From the NCBI GenBank assembly GCA_950022655.1, contig OX465580.1:45630028-45694027 (forward strand): a stretch of DNA of 64,000 nt, in the 5' to 3' direction. The translations under genes were made by a program, and so were the position numbers. The notes beneath the pieces are model-generated. The model was not told the DNA's origin. It searched no databases and saw only the letters and a list, made by a program, of their open reading frames with translations. Positions 18,145-31,039 of the stretch are shown in pieces (positions within the stretch are counted from its first letter, which is position 1; the number at the start of each line of letters is the position of its first letter). This DNA is from Alentia gelatinosa. Taxonomy: Eukaryota > Annelida > Polychaeta > Phyllodocida > Polynoidae.

Positions 18145-20230
18145 GGACAGGGATAGTTTGAGTCTGTAAACCAGACGACTACAAAATCACACTTAGACAT
18201 TTTCAAATGCAAAGTATCAGTTATTTGGGTTCTATATTCGCTGTATTTACCCTTGATTCGGTAAATTTGAACCGGCTGACGCCACTGAAAGATAGCATAC
18301 ATGTCAGAGGCCCGATCGTATAACTGCGATGAAAGTTACCAATGTGTGCTAAGCACAGAAACTGCCATAAACTCTAACATAAGCATATATAATCGTGTCT
18401 ATTGAACCAAATTAAATAGCCGCGAGATTTGAGTCCTAACAAATAGATCTTTGACAATATAGCCCTAATGCCCATCAGCAGAAACATCCTTCTTTGGGGC
18501 CGGTCCGAATTGCAGACTGAATCGCTTGCATGCTGAACATGTCTCGGCATAATGGGAGTCGTGGCTCGTCTATCACGCATTTGCCGTCAAGACGTTCCTC
18601 AGCAGCTGTAAAGTCTGTTACTGATCGCAGCTTGCTGCCACACAGCCTATTACCTCTACCAAAAGTGTGATTACCTCTGTTTACTACCCTGATGAAAGAT
18701 ATTGTCACCACATGAACCGGTTCCTAAAATGTCTTGTGCATGTCTTCTACTTACATACAATTCTTGAAGTAACTGCATGCTAATATTTGAAGCATTTTTC
18801 CATATGCTAAATGGAGCTCAAGATAAAAATAGTACGCTTATTATACGTTTATGTCGTTTCTTTTCCATATGACAACAACCTCCCGCTCCTGCCAGAGTGG
18901 TCCACTCTACTACCCCTAGTTCAAGAAAACCTGGTCATTATTTCATTTTTTATTTACTTTTTAACTTTTAACCTTTAGCTGTTACCTCTTACCTTAAGGC
19001 CCTAGACATATCATCTACTCCAATTTGAATGTTTGAGTGAAAACCTTTTCATCAAAGCCGCAGCTCTCTTTCCTTATACATTCGGAGATTTTTCCCTTGC
19101 TTTAGACCTAGTCCCATCCTTACTGACACCTCCTCCTGAAAAGCCCCGGGTGGCCGAAGCTATTTCGATGTGCTCAGGCTCAACACGTGATGCTGTATCC
19201 ATTAAGTAAGTCAAGGCTCTGGTATAACTTTCTTGAATTTTCCTGCATCTGAAAACTCAAACGCTTGCTCTCTATCTCTTCCCTCTTCACGTACTTATAT
19301 ATTTTCACATGTATATATACCCTCTTCACTTACTTATATATGTATAGATGTATATAGATGCCAACTCCAAATTAGATAAAGGAAACCAAAATAATATGGA
19401 GCTCTAAGTGAGATCAAATTGGCGGTGAAAGTGATATTGGAATAGTCCTGTAAAACATCAAAACTATTCAGTATATTAGAAACCATAAAAGCCCTGATTA
19501 GGTTTTAAATGTGCAGTTGTCTTTACAGCAGCACTGATTCATAAGTTATATTTAACAGACAAGTTAAGTTTTCTATTAATAGGCCTCCTGTGACATGGAC
19601 ACCTAGCATCGATCAGTGTACGGATTCGTTCACTAATAGAGCACCACCTATTACGAACATTTCACTGTGTGATAAATCATTTCCAGCATGAACAATAAAC
19701 ACGGCATTAAGTGATTCATACTTCACGTAATCCGCTGTTTTAAGAGCAGGAGACATGCCTCACTGAGGCAACCCACATACTTGCTTACCGATTGTGCAGC
19801 GGAAATAGGAGTATGGGTGAGCCTATGCCCATTAGTACTAAAGAAATGTAATCTTTGTATTGTTGCACTGTGTAATCTAATGTTTAAGGCTCTCGCTAGA
19901 GGCGGTCTACAGGGAAATTTTAATCGCTAGAAAACGAATGCCTGTCTCTTAAAAGTAAAGAGGCCTTCACCTAATCTCTTCTAGACATGCAAATCGCGCA
20001 CCTATTCACACCATCGCAACACGCAATCTTGATGGATCAGTGCGATAGCAATAAGAAGGTTTGTCTGAAAATGTTGAAAGCCCTCCGTACATGTACTTAT
20101 GGATTTCTCATGTCTTTGTAATGTTTATTCATTCTACAGTAGTTCCTGATGAACTGTCGAGCTTTCCTTTTTTGGTCTCATCAACATTCAAATTTAAGAT
20201 ATATGTGATCCTTGGGGCTCGTTTTAAGAA
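18145..20230. other. Non-coding stretch
   Basis: No gene recognised. 19265-19365 holds a short duplication (CCCTCTTCAC-TACTTATATAT, twice). Confidence 0.5.
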
Positions 20231-20235
20231 ATAAA

Positions 20236-20345
20236 CTCTCATGGGGGACGACAGTCCCAACGAAGGAAACCTCCATGGACGACACATTCGTCGAGAGCGC
20301 ATCAATCGCTTTTTATTTCCCCTGTCCTCCGTAGGTAGAGAAATA
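20236..20345. repeat. Dispersed repeat, copy 1
   Basis: Contains CTCCATGGACGA and CATTCGTCGAGAGC followed by a CAATCGC-T segment and a GTCCTCCGTAGG-AGAGAAA end. The same order recurs at 42290-42390 with about a quarter of positions changed. Confidence 0.5.
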
Positions 20346-20962
20346 GTTGTTTATACTCTCGTTTCACTGACACGCAGTGCTGGGAAGAACAAAACACTTT
20401 CTGTTATAAACAAAACACTTTCTTTTATAAAGGCTCTTTATTGCGTTCATTTATTAAGATTGATCATCCAGGCAATAGAACAGGAACATTATACACGTAC
20501 CACCGTGTTTGATCATGCTTGTAGGGCAAACTGGGGGGACACTTGAACGAGGGTTTCTAATGACTGAAGGTGGTTCCACTATCTTTTCAGTTATAATTAT
20601 TAATGAATCTAAATATTTCAGACAATATTTCAGACAATTAACTTTGTGAATCTGTATTTGAGTCTATGATTAATAAACAATGCTGCTCTTACAAATTTGT
20701 TTCTCCATACTATACTGCAGGGGGTGCCACCTACTAAGAGAGGTGAAGGATACTATGGACGGTGTAGGCAACCCCAGGATACATTATAATCCAAAAGGAT
20801 GACATCTCCTTGGCCGTCGGGTACAAGTCTCCTGTCCCACGATACATTGAATTATCAAACCAGAACCGCAAATAAGCTCTTGTTGGACCTTTTCCTCTTA
20901 TTGGCATATATGATAGAACGGCCTCCTGGTCTGGAGAGTTCTTTTCATGAGTAGAGGAGTGG

Positions 20963-21066
20963 AGGCTTACTTGGATAATATCTTGTGTAGATGCCTGTTC
21001 TTCCTCCCCAGCCTCGGGAAGTCCTAGTTCCTCAAAGAGCCCATGGGCGGTCTCAAAGTCCAAGAG
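20963..21066 (-). pseudogene. Ngaro reverse transcriptase fragment
   Basis: The - strand encodes DFETAHGLFEELGLPEAGEE, matching DFAIARALFEELGLPEAREK just after the catalytic box of the Ngaro RT at 10340-10390. The rest of the 160-codon frame (20734-21216) does not match the Ngaro element and is not assigned. Confidence 0.6.
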
Positions 21067-21593
21067 GTATAGGGTTGGGGTCGGGGTCGGAGTCAGAATA
21101 GGAATCGGGAGCGAGGGCTTCAGTGTTGGTGTAGGCACAGCTGGAGTGGAGGGAGACACTGATACCACCCCAACCTCTACCACCACAACCTGCACCGCCA
21201 CAACCTCTACCAACACTACAGCACAGACGAGTGGTCAGAAATTGAAGGAGGGGAGACAGGGTGGTGAGGGTGGGCGGTCGGGCAGCTGGACGGTCGGCCG
21301 GGTAGACGGGCGGCGAACTTTTTTTTATAAATTTGCTTATCTGTATACATATATACACCAAACGTATATGATTTATATGCGACTGGCGTATACATGTTAT
21401 ACACTGGATATTCTCCTCATATGAGCTTTTTGGCAAATACAGCCTTTCCACTTTCGTATACAAAGAAAAACAAATTTCTATGCCAAATATGCTGGCGTGA
21501 AATGTGGACGTAAACATTTTAATAAATATTGTATATGCGCATTTATGCAGTGGCGTATAAATGAAATATCTGCGTTTATCGTGCAGTGATAAC
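21067..21593 (+). repeat. Dispersed repeat family D, copy 1
   Basis: Starts with a GGTCGGGGTCGGAGTC run, then a G-rich block, a T run (21310-21316), a TATACG/GGCGTATA-rich part and the end TGCAGTGATAAC. The same layout occurs at 62845-63240 and, inverted, at 23140-23682 and 48277-48777. No coding capacity. Confidence 0.65.
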
Positions 21594-21617
21594 GTTCGAT
21601 TTCGAATTATATGCTTT

Positions 21618-22330
21618 TAGGCAAGGTAGGAGCAATTACCTACCATATCTGACCATCTTAAAATTATATTGACAGATATATCTTAAATATAGCATTACTG
21701 TCCACTCTGGCAGGACAGGCTGTCCACTGGGGCTGGAAAAGACTTTGTTCCATTTATTAAATTATCATTGTGTACAATAACATTGGCCTTTGTCTTATAT
21801 ATGCTCATAGGCATGTTAGGAGCTAATACTTACCATATTTGAAAATTTTAAGATCGTACTGACCGATATTATTAAGATGAAACACTACTTCCACTGGCAG
21901 GTGTCGACTGGTGCTGGTAAATACATTTTATTGTTTACAATAAAGTTGTGTTTTGTATTATTGTAAAACTGGATGAGTTTTAATATTGGCCGCCGTATGC
22001 CACGACTGGAGTTTGGCATAGTGATTGCACGAGGCGAAGCCGAGTGAAGTCCGGAGCCAAAACTCCAGGAGTGGAATGCAGTGGCCACGATTAAAACGAA
22101 TCAGGTTTTGATTTTATTCTACCCCGTCTCCTCTATTTTGGAATAATTGCGTGATAAAAATTCTGTATGCCACTAGTAGCATATAAAACTCTGTATGCCA
22201 GGCAGCGTGGCATACAGAAACTCAATGTTAAATGGGATTTTATATTAGGGGTAGGATAATACCTGCTTATGGGCATGGTAGGAGCAAATAGCTTCCATAG
22301 TTGGATCAGCTTAAAATGACAGGGCATAAA
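21618..22330. repeat. Degenerate tandem repeat, three units, with a hairpin
   Basis: Units starting near 21618, 21811 and 22266 share TAGGAGC-AATA---TACCATA, an ACTGNCNGATAT part and CCACTGGCAGG / TGTCCACTGG. Between units two and three lies a hairpin (about 21974-22098) with arms GTTTTAAT...GGAGTTTGGC and complement, and the loop motif GAGGCGAAGCCGAG. Confidence 0.55.
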
Positions 22331-22334
22331 GATA

Positions 22335-23139
22335 CAGCAATTTCCATACCTCACATATCAAGGCACCAATAACTGGCAGTTAATAGCTTGAATTCACAAG
22401 TCCAACGGATGGCAAATAACTGCGATAATTGAAATCTTAGTTGTAATATTGCAGGGCCAAACAAAATTAACTCATTCAGGAATTTCCCCTGACTTGAAAG
22501 GAATACAGCTAAAATTTAGATATTTTTGAAATACGCTATATGTTACCATTTCTTAGAATCCAGTAATAGCCAGTAATTTTTATATATTACTTATAGTTCG
22601 TAAATAGCATTCGAACTAACTGTCTAACTTTGCTATGACATTTTTGATAATTATTGAATTTTATCAGACTTCTAGAAATAGCCATTGGCAACAGTATACA
22701 TAGGGGAAAGTAGTAAAAGCACCCATACACATAGTAAAATATTCTTATTTACAAAAAGATACGTTTCCTAAACGGTTTATCTGGTTATTTTCGGTGGATC
22801 CTCGAGCATTAGACAAGGGAGAACTATCCATTAATTCAGAAAAGAAAACAGTACGATACCCTAGGATGATGCCCAGGGACGACCTCGTGGATTTGACACT
22901 GACACTAACCTTGTTATAGATGGGGTTTTGTGTGGTTTCAAGATTGTTGGTCCTTTGGCTGACATTGATTATCATTTTGCACAAAATTATAAATCTGCAA
23001 GTGTAAACGCTTCTGAATTGATGCATGGCATTATCACTGATGAATTAATGTCTGAAAGATTATCTCATATATCACATTGTTCACTTCGTGAAAAAAGCAG
23101 ATATTCCATACCGCCCCGCATAAACGGGAGTATATAATA
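22335..23139. other. AT-rich non-coding stretch
   Basis: Nothing recognisable between the tandem repeat and family D copy 2. Confidence 0.5.
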
Positions 23140-23682
<543 letters not shown>

Positions 23683-24524
23683 TGAATAGATTTCTTTATT
23701 AGCACACAATTCAACCCTAGGGACGGTTTCACAATGTGGCCTCAAGCACAATAGCCAGGCATAAGCAAGCTATATACAATTATCAGTGAATTGTTGTCAT
23801 TTTACTACAAATATGTAACAGATTAGTAACGTCAACGTAGGCAATGCTGAGAGGATGTGAGTGATATGCGACCATGATCAGATTCATTCTCAATCATATA
23901 GAACAATGGTGTTTTTAAAGTCAACCATATTAACAAAATTGACATTGCCCTTAGAAGTAGGGGAAATGAGGAAATGAGAGTGAAGAGGTTTTGTTGTTTG
24001 GTGGTTCCTTTCTCCTTGACGTCCCATGTTGAAGTGGGCGAGGATGGTGCATGGAGTAGGGAAGTCATGTGACCGGAACCACTTGACTGGAAACGTGAAC
24101 ATCTGTAGCAACCGTGTTTTATTCATGCATTACCGCGAACTCTTCCTAATGACTAACACAGAAGCAGTCTGCTGCCACTACTGGTTATTGTCAAAATTAT
24201 GTCCACTGCTGTCGTCATCTAATAATATTTGATATCTCACTAATCTCACTAAAGTAAGCAAGTCTCGTATAGGTAAACATTCATTCGCAGGACAGGAGCT
24301 GCTTATATGCATCATTGTGGCATTCCCTTAGAAGAATCGACAAACAGGTTATTGGAAGAGCATGTCTGCACTTATTTACCTTGCTAAACCCATGTCTTGT
24401 TGCATTTCATCTGGATGACCTCGGACGAGAATCGTTTGGCCCTCAGTATGCACGTTTCCTAATATTATTGTTATACTCCTATTGTCGAACGTCTATGAAA
24501 TACTACCCACTGCTAAAAGCCTAG
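23683..24524. other. Non-coding stretch
   Basis: No gene recognised. TTTCTTTATTAG at 23690-23701 could be the reverse of a polyadenylation signal of a minus-strand retroelement tail, but nothing else supports it. Confidence 0.45.
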
Positions 24525-24526
24525 TA

Positions 24527-25398
24527 CAGTAAAACCCGGCTTCTGGGACACCTCGCTTGAAGGAACACCCCGCTTAAGGGGCCAATTTGCTCGGAACGGA
24601 AATTTCGTTATGGGGGGTGTCCTCTGGGCTCCCGACGTGCACCAATAAACGCCGATATCGACGTCCCGATACAAAATCCATATCATAGCGAAATCGTATT
24701 GCATATCAGGGCAGTTGGTTAGGTTTCTACGATAATACTACCGACGCGCAGCGACGCGCTACGATTAAAAAAAACCTATCGTAGAGGGTCTACGACAATC
24801 GATTATGTATCAATTGTCGTAGCGCGTTGGCGCCCGTCGGTGTGTATCGGCGACGTTTTGAACGGGAAATCATATGAAACATTCGATGGAAAATTATGAA
24901 ATTTTCAGAATATTTAGCAGATGTCCATGCGCCTCTGCAAAAATGGTGAAATTTGATAATAGATAAGGGTCTCAAAACCATCATTTTATACTTTAACTTG
25001 GAATAGATTTTTTCATTAGATATTATTATGATATATTATATAAAATTGTTTTGTATCTACAGGTAAAATATCAATCATAATTATGCATTATTTCTGGAAC
25101 TATAAAGAAATATGGTTGATTACACTGGTTTGCGTACTGAGCTATTTCGGAGTGTATCAGGAGCATGGTACCTTTTTCATGCACCCTCCCAAGACGTTAC
25201 AATGCACACCGCTACACATCGATACACTACGATATGACTCCCGATAGACTACGATTTGGTCATTTTGTATCGGTGTGTATCGGCATGTATCTATGTTGAT
25301 GGGTGCCCGGTCTTAGTTTATTTTAACCTCGGGGACACCCCGCTTTAATGGACACTTTGTTTGGAACGGAGGGTGGCAGCTTAAGCAGGGTTTTACTG
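24527..25398. mobile_element. pogo-like non-autonomous DNA transposon
   Basis: The left end is CAGTAAAACCCGGCTT and the right end, reversed, CAGTAAAACCCTGCTTAAG. Each is flanked by TA, the target duplication of Tc1/mariner/pogo elements. Sub-terminal blocks GGGGTGTCC and CGGAACGGA recur in both arms. The interior (872 bp in all) has GATACAAAAT and CGATAC-rich parts inverted with respect to each other and no transposase. Confidence 0.7.
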
Positions 25399-25449
25399 TA
25401 TATAAGTAATGTTCGGGCTTACTGAGACATAGTGAATGTTCCGGCGCAC

Positions 25450-27665
25450 TGTTTTTTTGTTTTTTTTCACAAATTTCTTTATTGAGATCTAAGTTATTAC
25501 AATTTCTTTCCATCGTGTACATAAGCATTCTCAATAAAGTGGCATACGACCTCAGCCCACACATGGGGCTGGTTTCCTGGTCATGCCATCCCGTCTTAAG
25601 TATATAACAATTTTCTTTTACAGTGGTGACTTTTAGCCGCAGAAATACAAACATTGATTTGATTTATATACCTCAGTGTTCAGATGACTACACGTGATAA
25701 TCTAGAATACAATGGTCGGTTGTATTTTTTATAGTTTCCAGATTTCCTCTTTCATAATTGTTTTTGTAAGCAGTTTGAATGTTTTTATATTTTCAGTAGA
25801 TCTAACTAATGGCGTTTGGTAGTTCCAGGTTGTACCTCCATGGTAGTGTATTGAGTTCATATACGAGTTCGAGTTCGGTTTCGCCACATATAGAACAGGT
25901 CCCTCAAACTGTCTTGTCGGTCTTAGAGAGTTAACCAGATTGTCGGCCATTTGGGCACGCTTGTACATGAAGTTAAGTAGATGTGCTCTACGTCTGTGCT
26001 TGAGCATTGGCAGTTCAGCTAGTTGATGAATAGTGGATACAGATGTTCTAAAAGGTACCTTCAAGCACAGGCGCAGGCATTTGTTTTGAAGAATTTGTAT
26101 CTGGTCTAAGTACTTTTTTGAACAGTTATCGAGCAACACGTCCCCATAATCAAAATATGGGGTTACAGCAGCTTTAAATACAGTAATGGCAGCTTGTTTG
26201 GACATAAAGTTGGACATTTTTGCTAACTGGTAAGTACGATAAGAAACACATTTCTTTATAGATTGAAAATGATGCTTATACTCCAGGTGTTCATCAAGTA
26301 TAATCCCTAGATATTTATACGATGCAACTTTGGACAGCTCAGAGTTTCCTAGAGTTAGTAAACCTTGGTGTTCACATCTTTTGTATTTCTTAGCAGGAAA
26401 AAGCATATACTTCGTTTTTTTCGTGTTAACACTAAGTTTGTTTTGGAGACACCATAATTCCAACATCTCTAGTTCTGTCTGTATCTCATCGTATAACAAC
26501 CGGATATCATTACCATGACCGTATAGGACAGTGTCGTCCGCAAATAATAGAATCTTAGATTTAGAAATAATTGAGGTAAGATCATTAATATAAAGTAAAA
26601 ATAAAAGAGGGCCTAAAATAGATCCCTGTGGGACACCATTTACTATATTTTCAGGTAGGGATAAAACCGAATTCGCTTTGACTTTTTGGGTACGTTCTTG
26701 TAAATAATTTGTAAACCATTTTAGGCAGTTGTCTTTAAATCCATAAGTTTCTAGTTTAGATAAAAAAATGGTGTGATTTACAGTATCAAACGCCTTCATG
26801 AGGTCGATGTATATGGCGATGGTGTCTTTACCTATATTTTTATTTAAAAGGATATCGTCTGTTAAAATAGCTATTGCATCTATGGTGGAACTGCCCTTTC
26901 TAAATCCATATTGCTTTTTTGTTAGTATTTTGTTATCTTCAATAAAAGTTAGTATATGATATTGAACAATTTTTTCCATTAACTTACTGACTATGGGCAA
27001 TAGCGAAATAGGTCGTAGATTACTGACTTGTGATGCATCGCCTCCTTTGGGAATCGGAATTACCGTAGATGCTTTCCATTCTTTCGGTATTTTCGATGTA
27101 GTAAAGATGTTATTGAATAGATTTGTGTAGATATTGGGAATGTACTGAACTGAGTCAATAAAAATCCTCGATGTGATACCATGTAACATTGACTGTTTGT
27201 TTTTATTTATCTCCTTGGACAACTTAATCACCTCCGCCTCGTTGGTCAGTATACCTGTCAGACTGTTCAAATTTGGATTGTCGTATGATTTCCAAGGAAC
27301 GTGCATGTTAGAGGCTAGTTTGTCTCCTATATAAATGAAAAACCTATTAATATATTCAGGTGTGGCTTCATCATCAATATATTTGTTTGTGTTATCTTTT
27401 AGTTTGATTTTATCTGGGTCCGACCGAGTCTCGGTTCCGGGTAAAATCTGGTTGACTTTCCTCCAAAATTTGGGTGTATCATTCTTATTTATTTCTAAGT
27501 AATCCAGAATATAATTTTGTCTGGCAGTTTTGACTAATTTATTTGTATCATTTCGTATTCTTCTCGCTATAGCCCAGTCTGTTACTCTACCGGATTTTTT
27601 TGCCTTTTTCAAAGATTTTTCCTTATCACGAATCGAGCCTATATGTGCCCATACTGCATTTTGCA
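25450..27665 (-). mobile_element. 5'-truncated LINE, recently active
   Basis: Non-LTR retrotransposon inserted on the - strand. On that strand the 3' end shows TCAATAAAGAAA and an A-rich tail (T runs 25451-25468 on +), followed leftward by unrelated DNA. The 5' end lies inside the segment before the RT domain, so endonuclease and 5' UTR are missing. No target duplication could be settled by eye. Confidence 0.8.
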
Positions 27666-27690
27666 TGTACATAAAATGACATATTTTCAA
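25729..27690 (-). CDS. LINE ORF2 protein, reverse transcriptase (truncated at N-terminus)
   Basis: A 653-codon uninterrupted frame of a non-LTR reverse transcriptase. Residues ~208-240 STVIPIPKGGD...LRPISLLP, motif A AIYIDLMKAFDTVNH (Asp296), motif B GVPQGSILGPLLFLLYIND, catalytic FADD (384-387 region: LLFADDTVLY), then KTKYMLF, a C-terminal thumb-like part, and the LINE-typical ending YHGGTTWN. The first ~12 residues may be flanking DNA. The APE endonuclease found in the 1.6-2.3 kb relic is absent. Family placement (CR1/L2/Jockey-like clades) needs a tree. The lack of stops argues for recent insertion. Confidence 0.9.
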   Translation of the reverse strand: MKICHFMYMQNAVWAHIGSIRDKEKSLKKAKKSGRVTDWAIARRIRNDTNKLVKTARQNYILDYLEINKNDTPKFWRKVNQILPGTETRSDPDKIKLKDNTNKYIDDEATPEYINRFFIYIGDKLASNMHVPWKSYDNPNLNSLTGILTNEAEVIKLSKEINKNKQSMLHGITSRIFIDSVQYIPNIYTNLFNNIFTTSKIPKEWKASTVIPIPKGGDASQVSNLRPISLLPIVSKLMEKIVQYHILTFIEDNKILTKKQYGFRKGSSTIDAIAILTDDILLNKNIGKDTIAIYIDLMKAFDTVNHTIFLSKLETYGFKDNCLKWFTNYLQERTQKVKANSVLSLPENIVNGVPQGSILGPLLFLLYINDLTSIISKSKILLFADDTVLYGHGNDIRLLYDEIQTELEMLELWCLQNKLSVNTKKTKYMLFPAKKYKRCEHQGLLTLGNSELSKVASYKYLGIILDEHLEYKHHFQSIKKCVSYRTYQLAKMSNFMSKQAAITVFKAAVTPYFDYGDVLLDNCSKKYLDQIQILQNKCLRLCLKVPFRTSVSTIHQLAELPMLKHRRRAHLLNFMYKRAQMADNLVNSLRPTRQFEGPVLYVAKPNSNSYMNSIHYHGGTTWNYQTPLVRSTENIKTFKLLTKTIMKEEIWKL

Positions 27691-27699
27691 GTTTCTAGG

Positions 27700-28250
27700 T
27701 GTTTTATGATAACATAGTGGGTGAACCCGAAGCGATTCCGTTCTCGGCTACGGGCTTAGTAACTACGTTTTCTCTTATTAGTTCTCTAGCCGCATATTAT
27801 AGTGTGAGCTATGAAAAACACATTCACGGTAGCAGGTGGTTAGCCTCTCTAGCCCCATTCCCATCGAACGATCCACTGGCACTTTTCCTTATTCTATCCT
27901 GGTGAAAGTTAAGTGCATCCCTTTTAAACGCCTTTCACTTCTGGCTGTTGTCATGCTATAGCACACCCGGCAAATCAAATTCATGTAACTCTATTATCAA
28001 ACAAGGCTTTCCCTGTTGAGTCTAGAGTATTGCCATATGTTTAATGTAAGACTCAGGTCAGACAAGTTGGGCCATGGGGACTCATCAGTTTTTCTTCAAA
28101 GTCTGCAGAACGAACATGATCGGCCAGAGCTGGCTCTATAAAGCCGACCACCCGTTTGTCTTAACCGCTAACTTGCCTGACTAGAAGGTTAACAGGAAGA
28201 TTCCCGAGAAAGTAAGGAATAATCCCAGTATAGTTAAAACTTCAATGGCT
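27700..28250. other. Non-coding stretch
   Basis: No recognisable gene or repeat. Confidence 0.5.
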
Positions 28251-29150
28251 CTGATCTGGCGCTTACTAAGTTTTGTCCGCGATTGCTCTGGTCCTAAGGG
28301 GAATGAAAACAGAGGAAGAGGGAGTCAAAGACCTTGACTCACTTCTTATTACGCGCATGGTAAAACCAATGGAAAAGATGCCGAGAACTATGTAGCAACA
28401 CCAACACCATAGCTTTTCGACAGACCCCAAACCTACGTACAGCCTCAAGAGTTCGCTGTTCCCCAAACCAACCCAACAATCTGGATTTACAGCATGTCAC
28501 AAAATAGAATCCAAACAATGCCCCGTCAATGAGGACTCAATCTCGATATCAGAACCAACTTGACTGGCTTTCATTCATCGACGGACATTACATATTCGCA
28601 CCACGATGGCAAGACTATGACTGACAAAATACAACATAAACATGGATAACTGTCCAGTTTGTAGCACTTGGCTTCCAAACACAACGCGATCAATACAGCT
28701 ACACCTCGACAAAAAAAACATCGCAATCAAGATGACAATTAGCCCACCATAGGTAAGTACTCTTATTTCTATTGCTATCAAACTTTCAAACGTAAATTTA
28801 AAACGCCACCAGATATGCATGTGCGATAAATTTGACTAAAACCAAATTCAACTCTAATTACCGAATTTACCAACGGCCAGAAAAACTCGCCTAAACTGCA
28901 CCACATAACCCCTAGCATTTACATTACACCGGAAAATGTTATTTTCTGTATACTCGCTACTCGATCTACCAACCAGTCCCAACACAAAACCACCAGTGAA
29001 CCAAGCAGACACCTCCCTTTAGGGATGTATCCAACCTGTAAAATGCAAACTAGAGTAACTATTGAAAACCAACAAACCTAGATGATAAAGTCCCCAACCA
29101 TTCTGACGATACGAAAAAAGATGAATAGAGAACATCCAACCCCAACCTGA
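28250..29150 (-). other. Strand-skewed segment, possible old mitochondrial insertion
   Basis: The + strand is clearly richer in A and C than T and G over about 900 bp, unlike its neighbours. On the - strand two short hydrophobic frames (28820-28575 and 28466-28266) have the look of membrane segments; the second ends with a basic/Ser-rich stretch reminiscent of mitochondrial ND3. No gene can be identified with confidence, so this is only a suggestion. Confidence 0.2.
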
Positions 29151-29163
29151 AGAGCAAACAGAC

Positions 29164-30191
29164 TTTAAAGGCCAACGCCTATTTACCGATTTCGGTACAT
29201 TTATGAACCTTTATCGGCGACAAACGGATGGTAATTTGTCTCAGCCAAGGCATCCTAACGGAGTCAGCCAGAGTCGGTAGATGTAGGAAAGCTAGGCAAG
29301 GGTATGCCACCGATTAGTGAACCACCTCCTTCACACATCCTTTTGTGGTTTCTATGTTCCAAAATCGGTGGTGAAAAGTTTATCAACATGTTGATAAATC
29401 TAGTCGTTTGGGTGCATAAGTATATATCTGTCGGTAAGTGTAGGACTGATACCCATGACCCCCTCTCCTCTATGGCTGCTGGTTGAGCGAGGGGTTATAT
29501 AATTTGCCTGCAACAAGTTGACCAACTCCTACAAATTTGGAACTAATCGTCCAACCATTAATCGGTAGATGGGCATAGGGCTTAACTGATGGGGCACTGA
29601 CAAAGCTCCCCAGTCAATAGGTATATCGAACACCTCCGATGATACTAAAGGTCAACGCCCATATATCGATTTCGGAACATTTATGTACATTTGTCGGCGA
29701 CAAACGGATGGTAAATTGTCTCAGCCAAGGCATCCTTACAATTTTTTTGCGCCACAAGCATCCGTCCCCCACACCCCACCGGGAAAGCGGAGATGATCCA
29801 ACAGACGCAAAACCTTTTTTATCTCAAATCCTTACAGAGTCGTCCATAGTCGGTAGATGTAGGACAGCTAGGCAAGGGTCAGCCACCGATTAGTGAACCA
29901 CCTCCATCAGATGTCTTTTTGTCACTGACAAGTTGTGGTTTCTGTGTCCCCAGATCGGTGGCGAAAAGTTATCAATATATTGATAAATCTAGTCGCTGGA
30001 GTGCATAATCATATATTTGTCAGTGAGTGTAGACTGATTTGCTTAGGACTAATACCTAGCACCCCCTCTCCTCGATGGCTGCTGGTTGAGCGAGGGGTTA
30101 TGTAATTTGCCTGCGACAAGTTGACCAACTCCTATTCGATTTTGGAACTAATCGTCCAACGATTGATCAGTAGATGGGCATAGGGCTTAAT
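29164..30191. repeat. Tandem duplication, about 480-bp unit
   Basis: Copy 1 (29164-29591) and copy 2 (29645-30191) share, in order, CGGCGACAAACGGATGGTAA, CTCAGCCAAGGCATCC, GCCACCGATTAGTGAACCAC, GGCTGCTGGTTGAGCGAGGG and AGATGGGCATAGGGCTTAA. Copy 2 has about 90 extra bases after CATCCTTAC (29736-29830). Divergence is about 10 percent by eye. No coding capacity recognised. Confidence 0.8.
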
Positions 30192-30289
30192 CAAGTCACC
30201 TACCAAATTATAACCGAGTCAAGCCTCGAGCAGTTGCTTTAGTCACATCCAAGAAAACACAAGACATAATTCCCTACGTCTGTAGAACG

Positions 30290-31030
30290 TATGGTAATTT
30301 TAGGTAATTCTACGTAAATTCACATAATTGAAATTACATTTATTCACGTAAATTTACGTTTATGTGCATGAATTCCTGTTTATGTGAATGAATTCACTAG
30401 ATGGCATGACAGTAGTTTCTGTCGACTTTTGGTACTTCTTGGGGAGGGCATGGTCTGTAGAGTTTGTTTATTTACCAAATTTACCAAACCAGCAGTTTCA
30501 ATTATCATTAATCTCATTCAGGCTATGATTGGCTATTTTTGTTGAGCTGCAGCTATCTTAATTTTGGTAATTTTGGCAGTTGGGTAGGACAACACCATTC
30601 TGCAGGTGTGTGTTGTTTTAAAGTAAGTCTAGTTCTTTTCCAGCTGAGAAAAAGTTATAGGCAAGTGTTGGGGCCTATTAGAAAGAAAAAGTACACAGAA
30701 TTAACTATACCCAAGTAGAGCTGAGGCTAATCAGGCTAATCATACTCACTTCTTTCCTTCATAGAGAAATCCCAAAATAAACATTCCCTTCCTATTTAGA
30801 TAAAGCTACCAGCGATATTTGTTCATATGATTATGTAGATTTCCATTTCTATATTACATAAAATAGCCCATCATTTACATAAAATTACGTATGTCTCTGT
30901 TGGTATATATCTACATAAATTTAATTAGTTTAGAAACGTAAATTTACATTTCTAAGCTACGTGAATTTACATAAATTTCTCAATAAATTTACGTTGGTTA
31001 ACGTAAATCTATCAATACGTGCTACAAATG
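30290..31030. repeat. AT-rich segment with many TACGTAAATT-type palindromes
   Basis: Motifs CGTAAATTTACG, TACGTAAATT, ACGTGAATTTACAT and related forms recur in two clusters (30285-30400 and 30830-31030) on both strands. It could be an element with sub-terminal palindromes. No ends could be fixed. Confidence 0.4.
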
Positions 31031-31039
31031 TAACTAAAC

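Noticed and set aside
28060..28110. CUGAUGAGUCCCC on the minus strand as a hammerhead core
   Set aside because: No matching stem II strand or GAAA follows.
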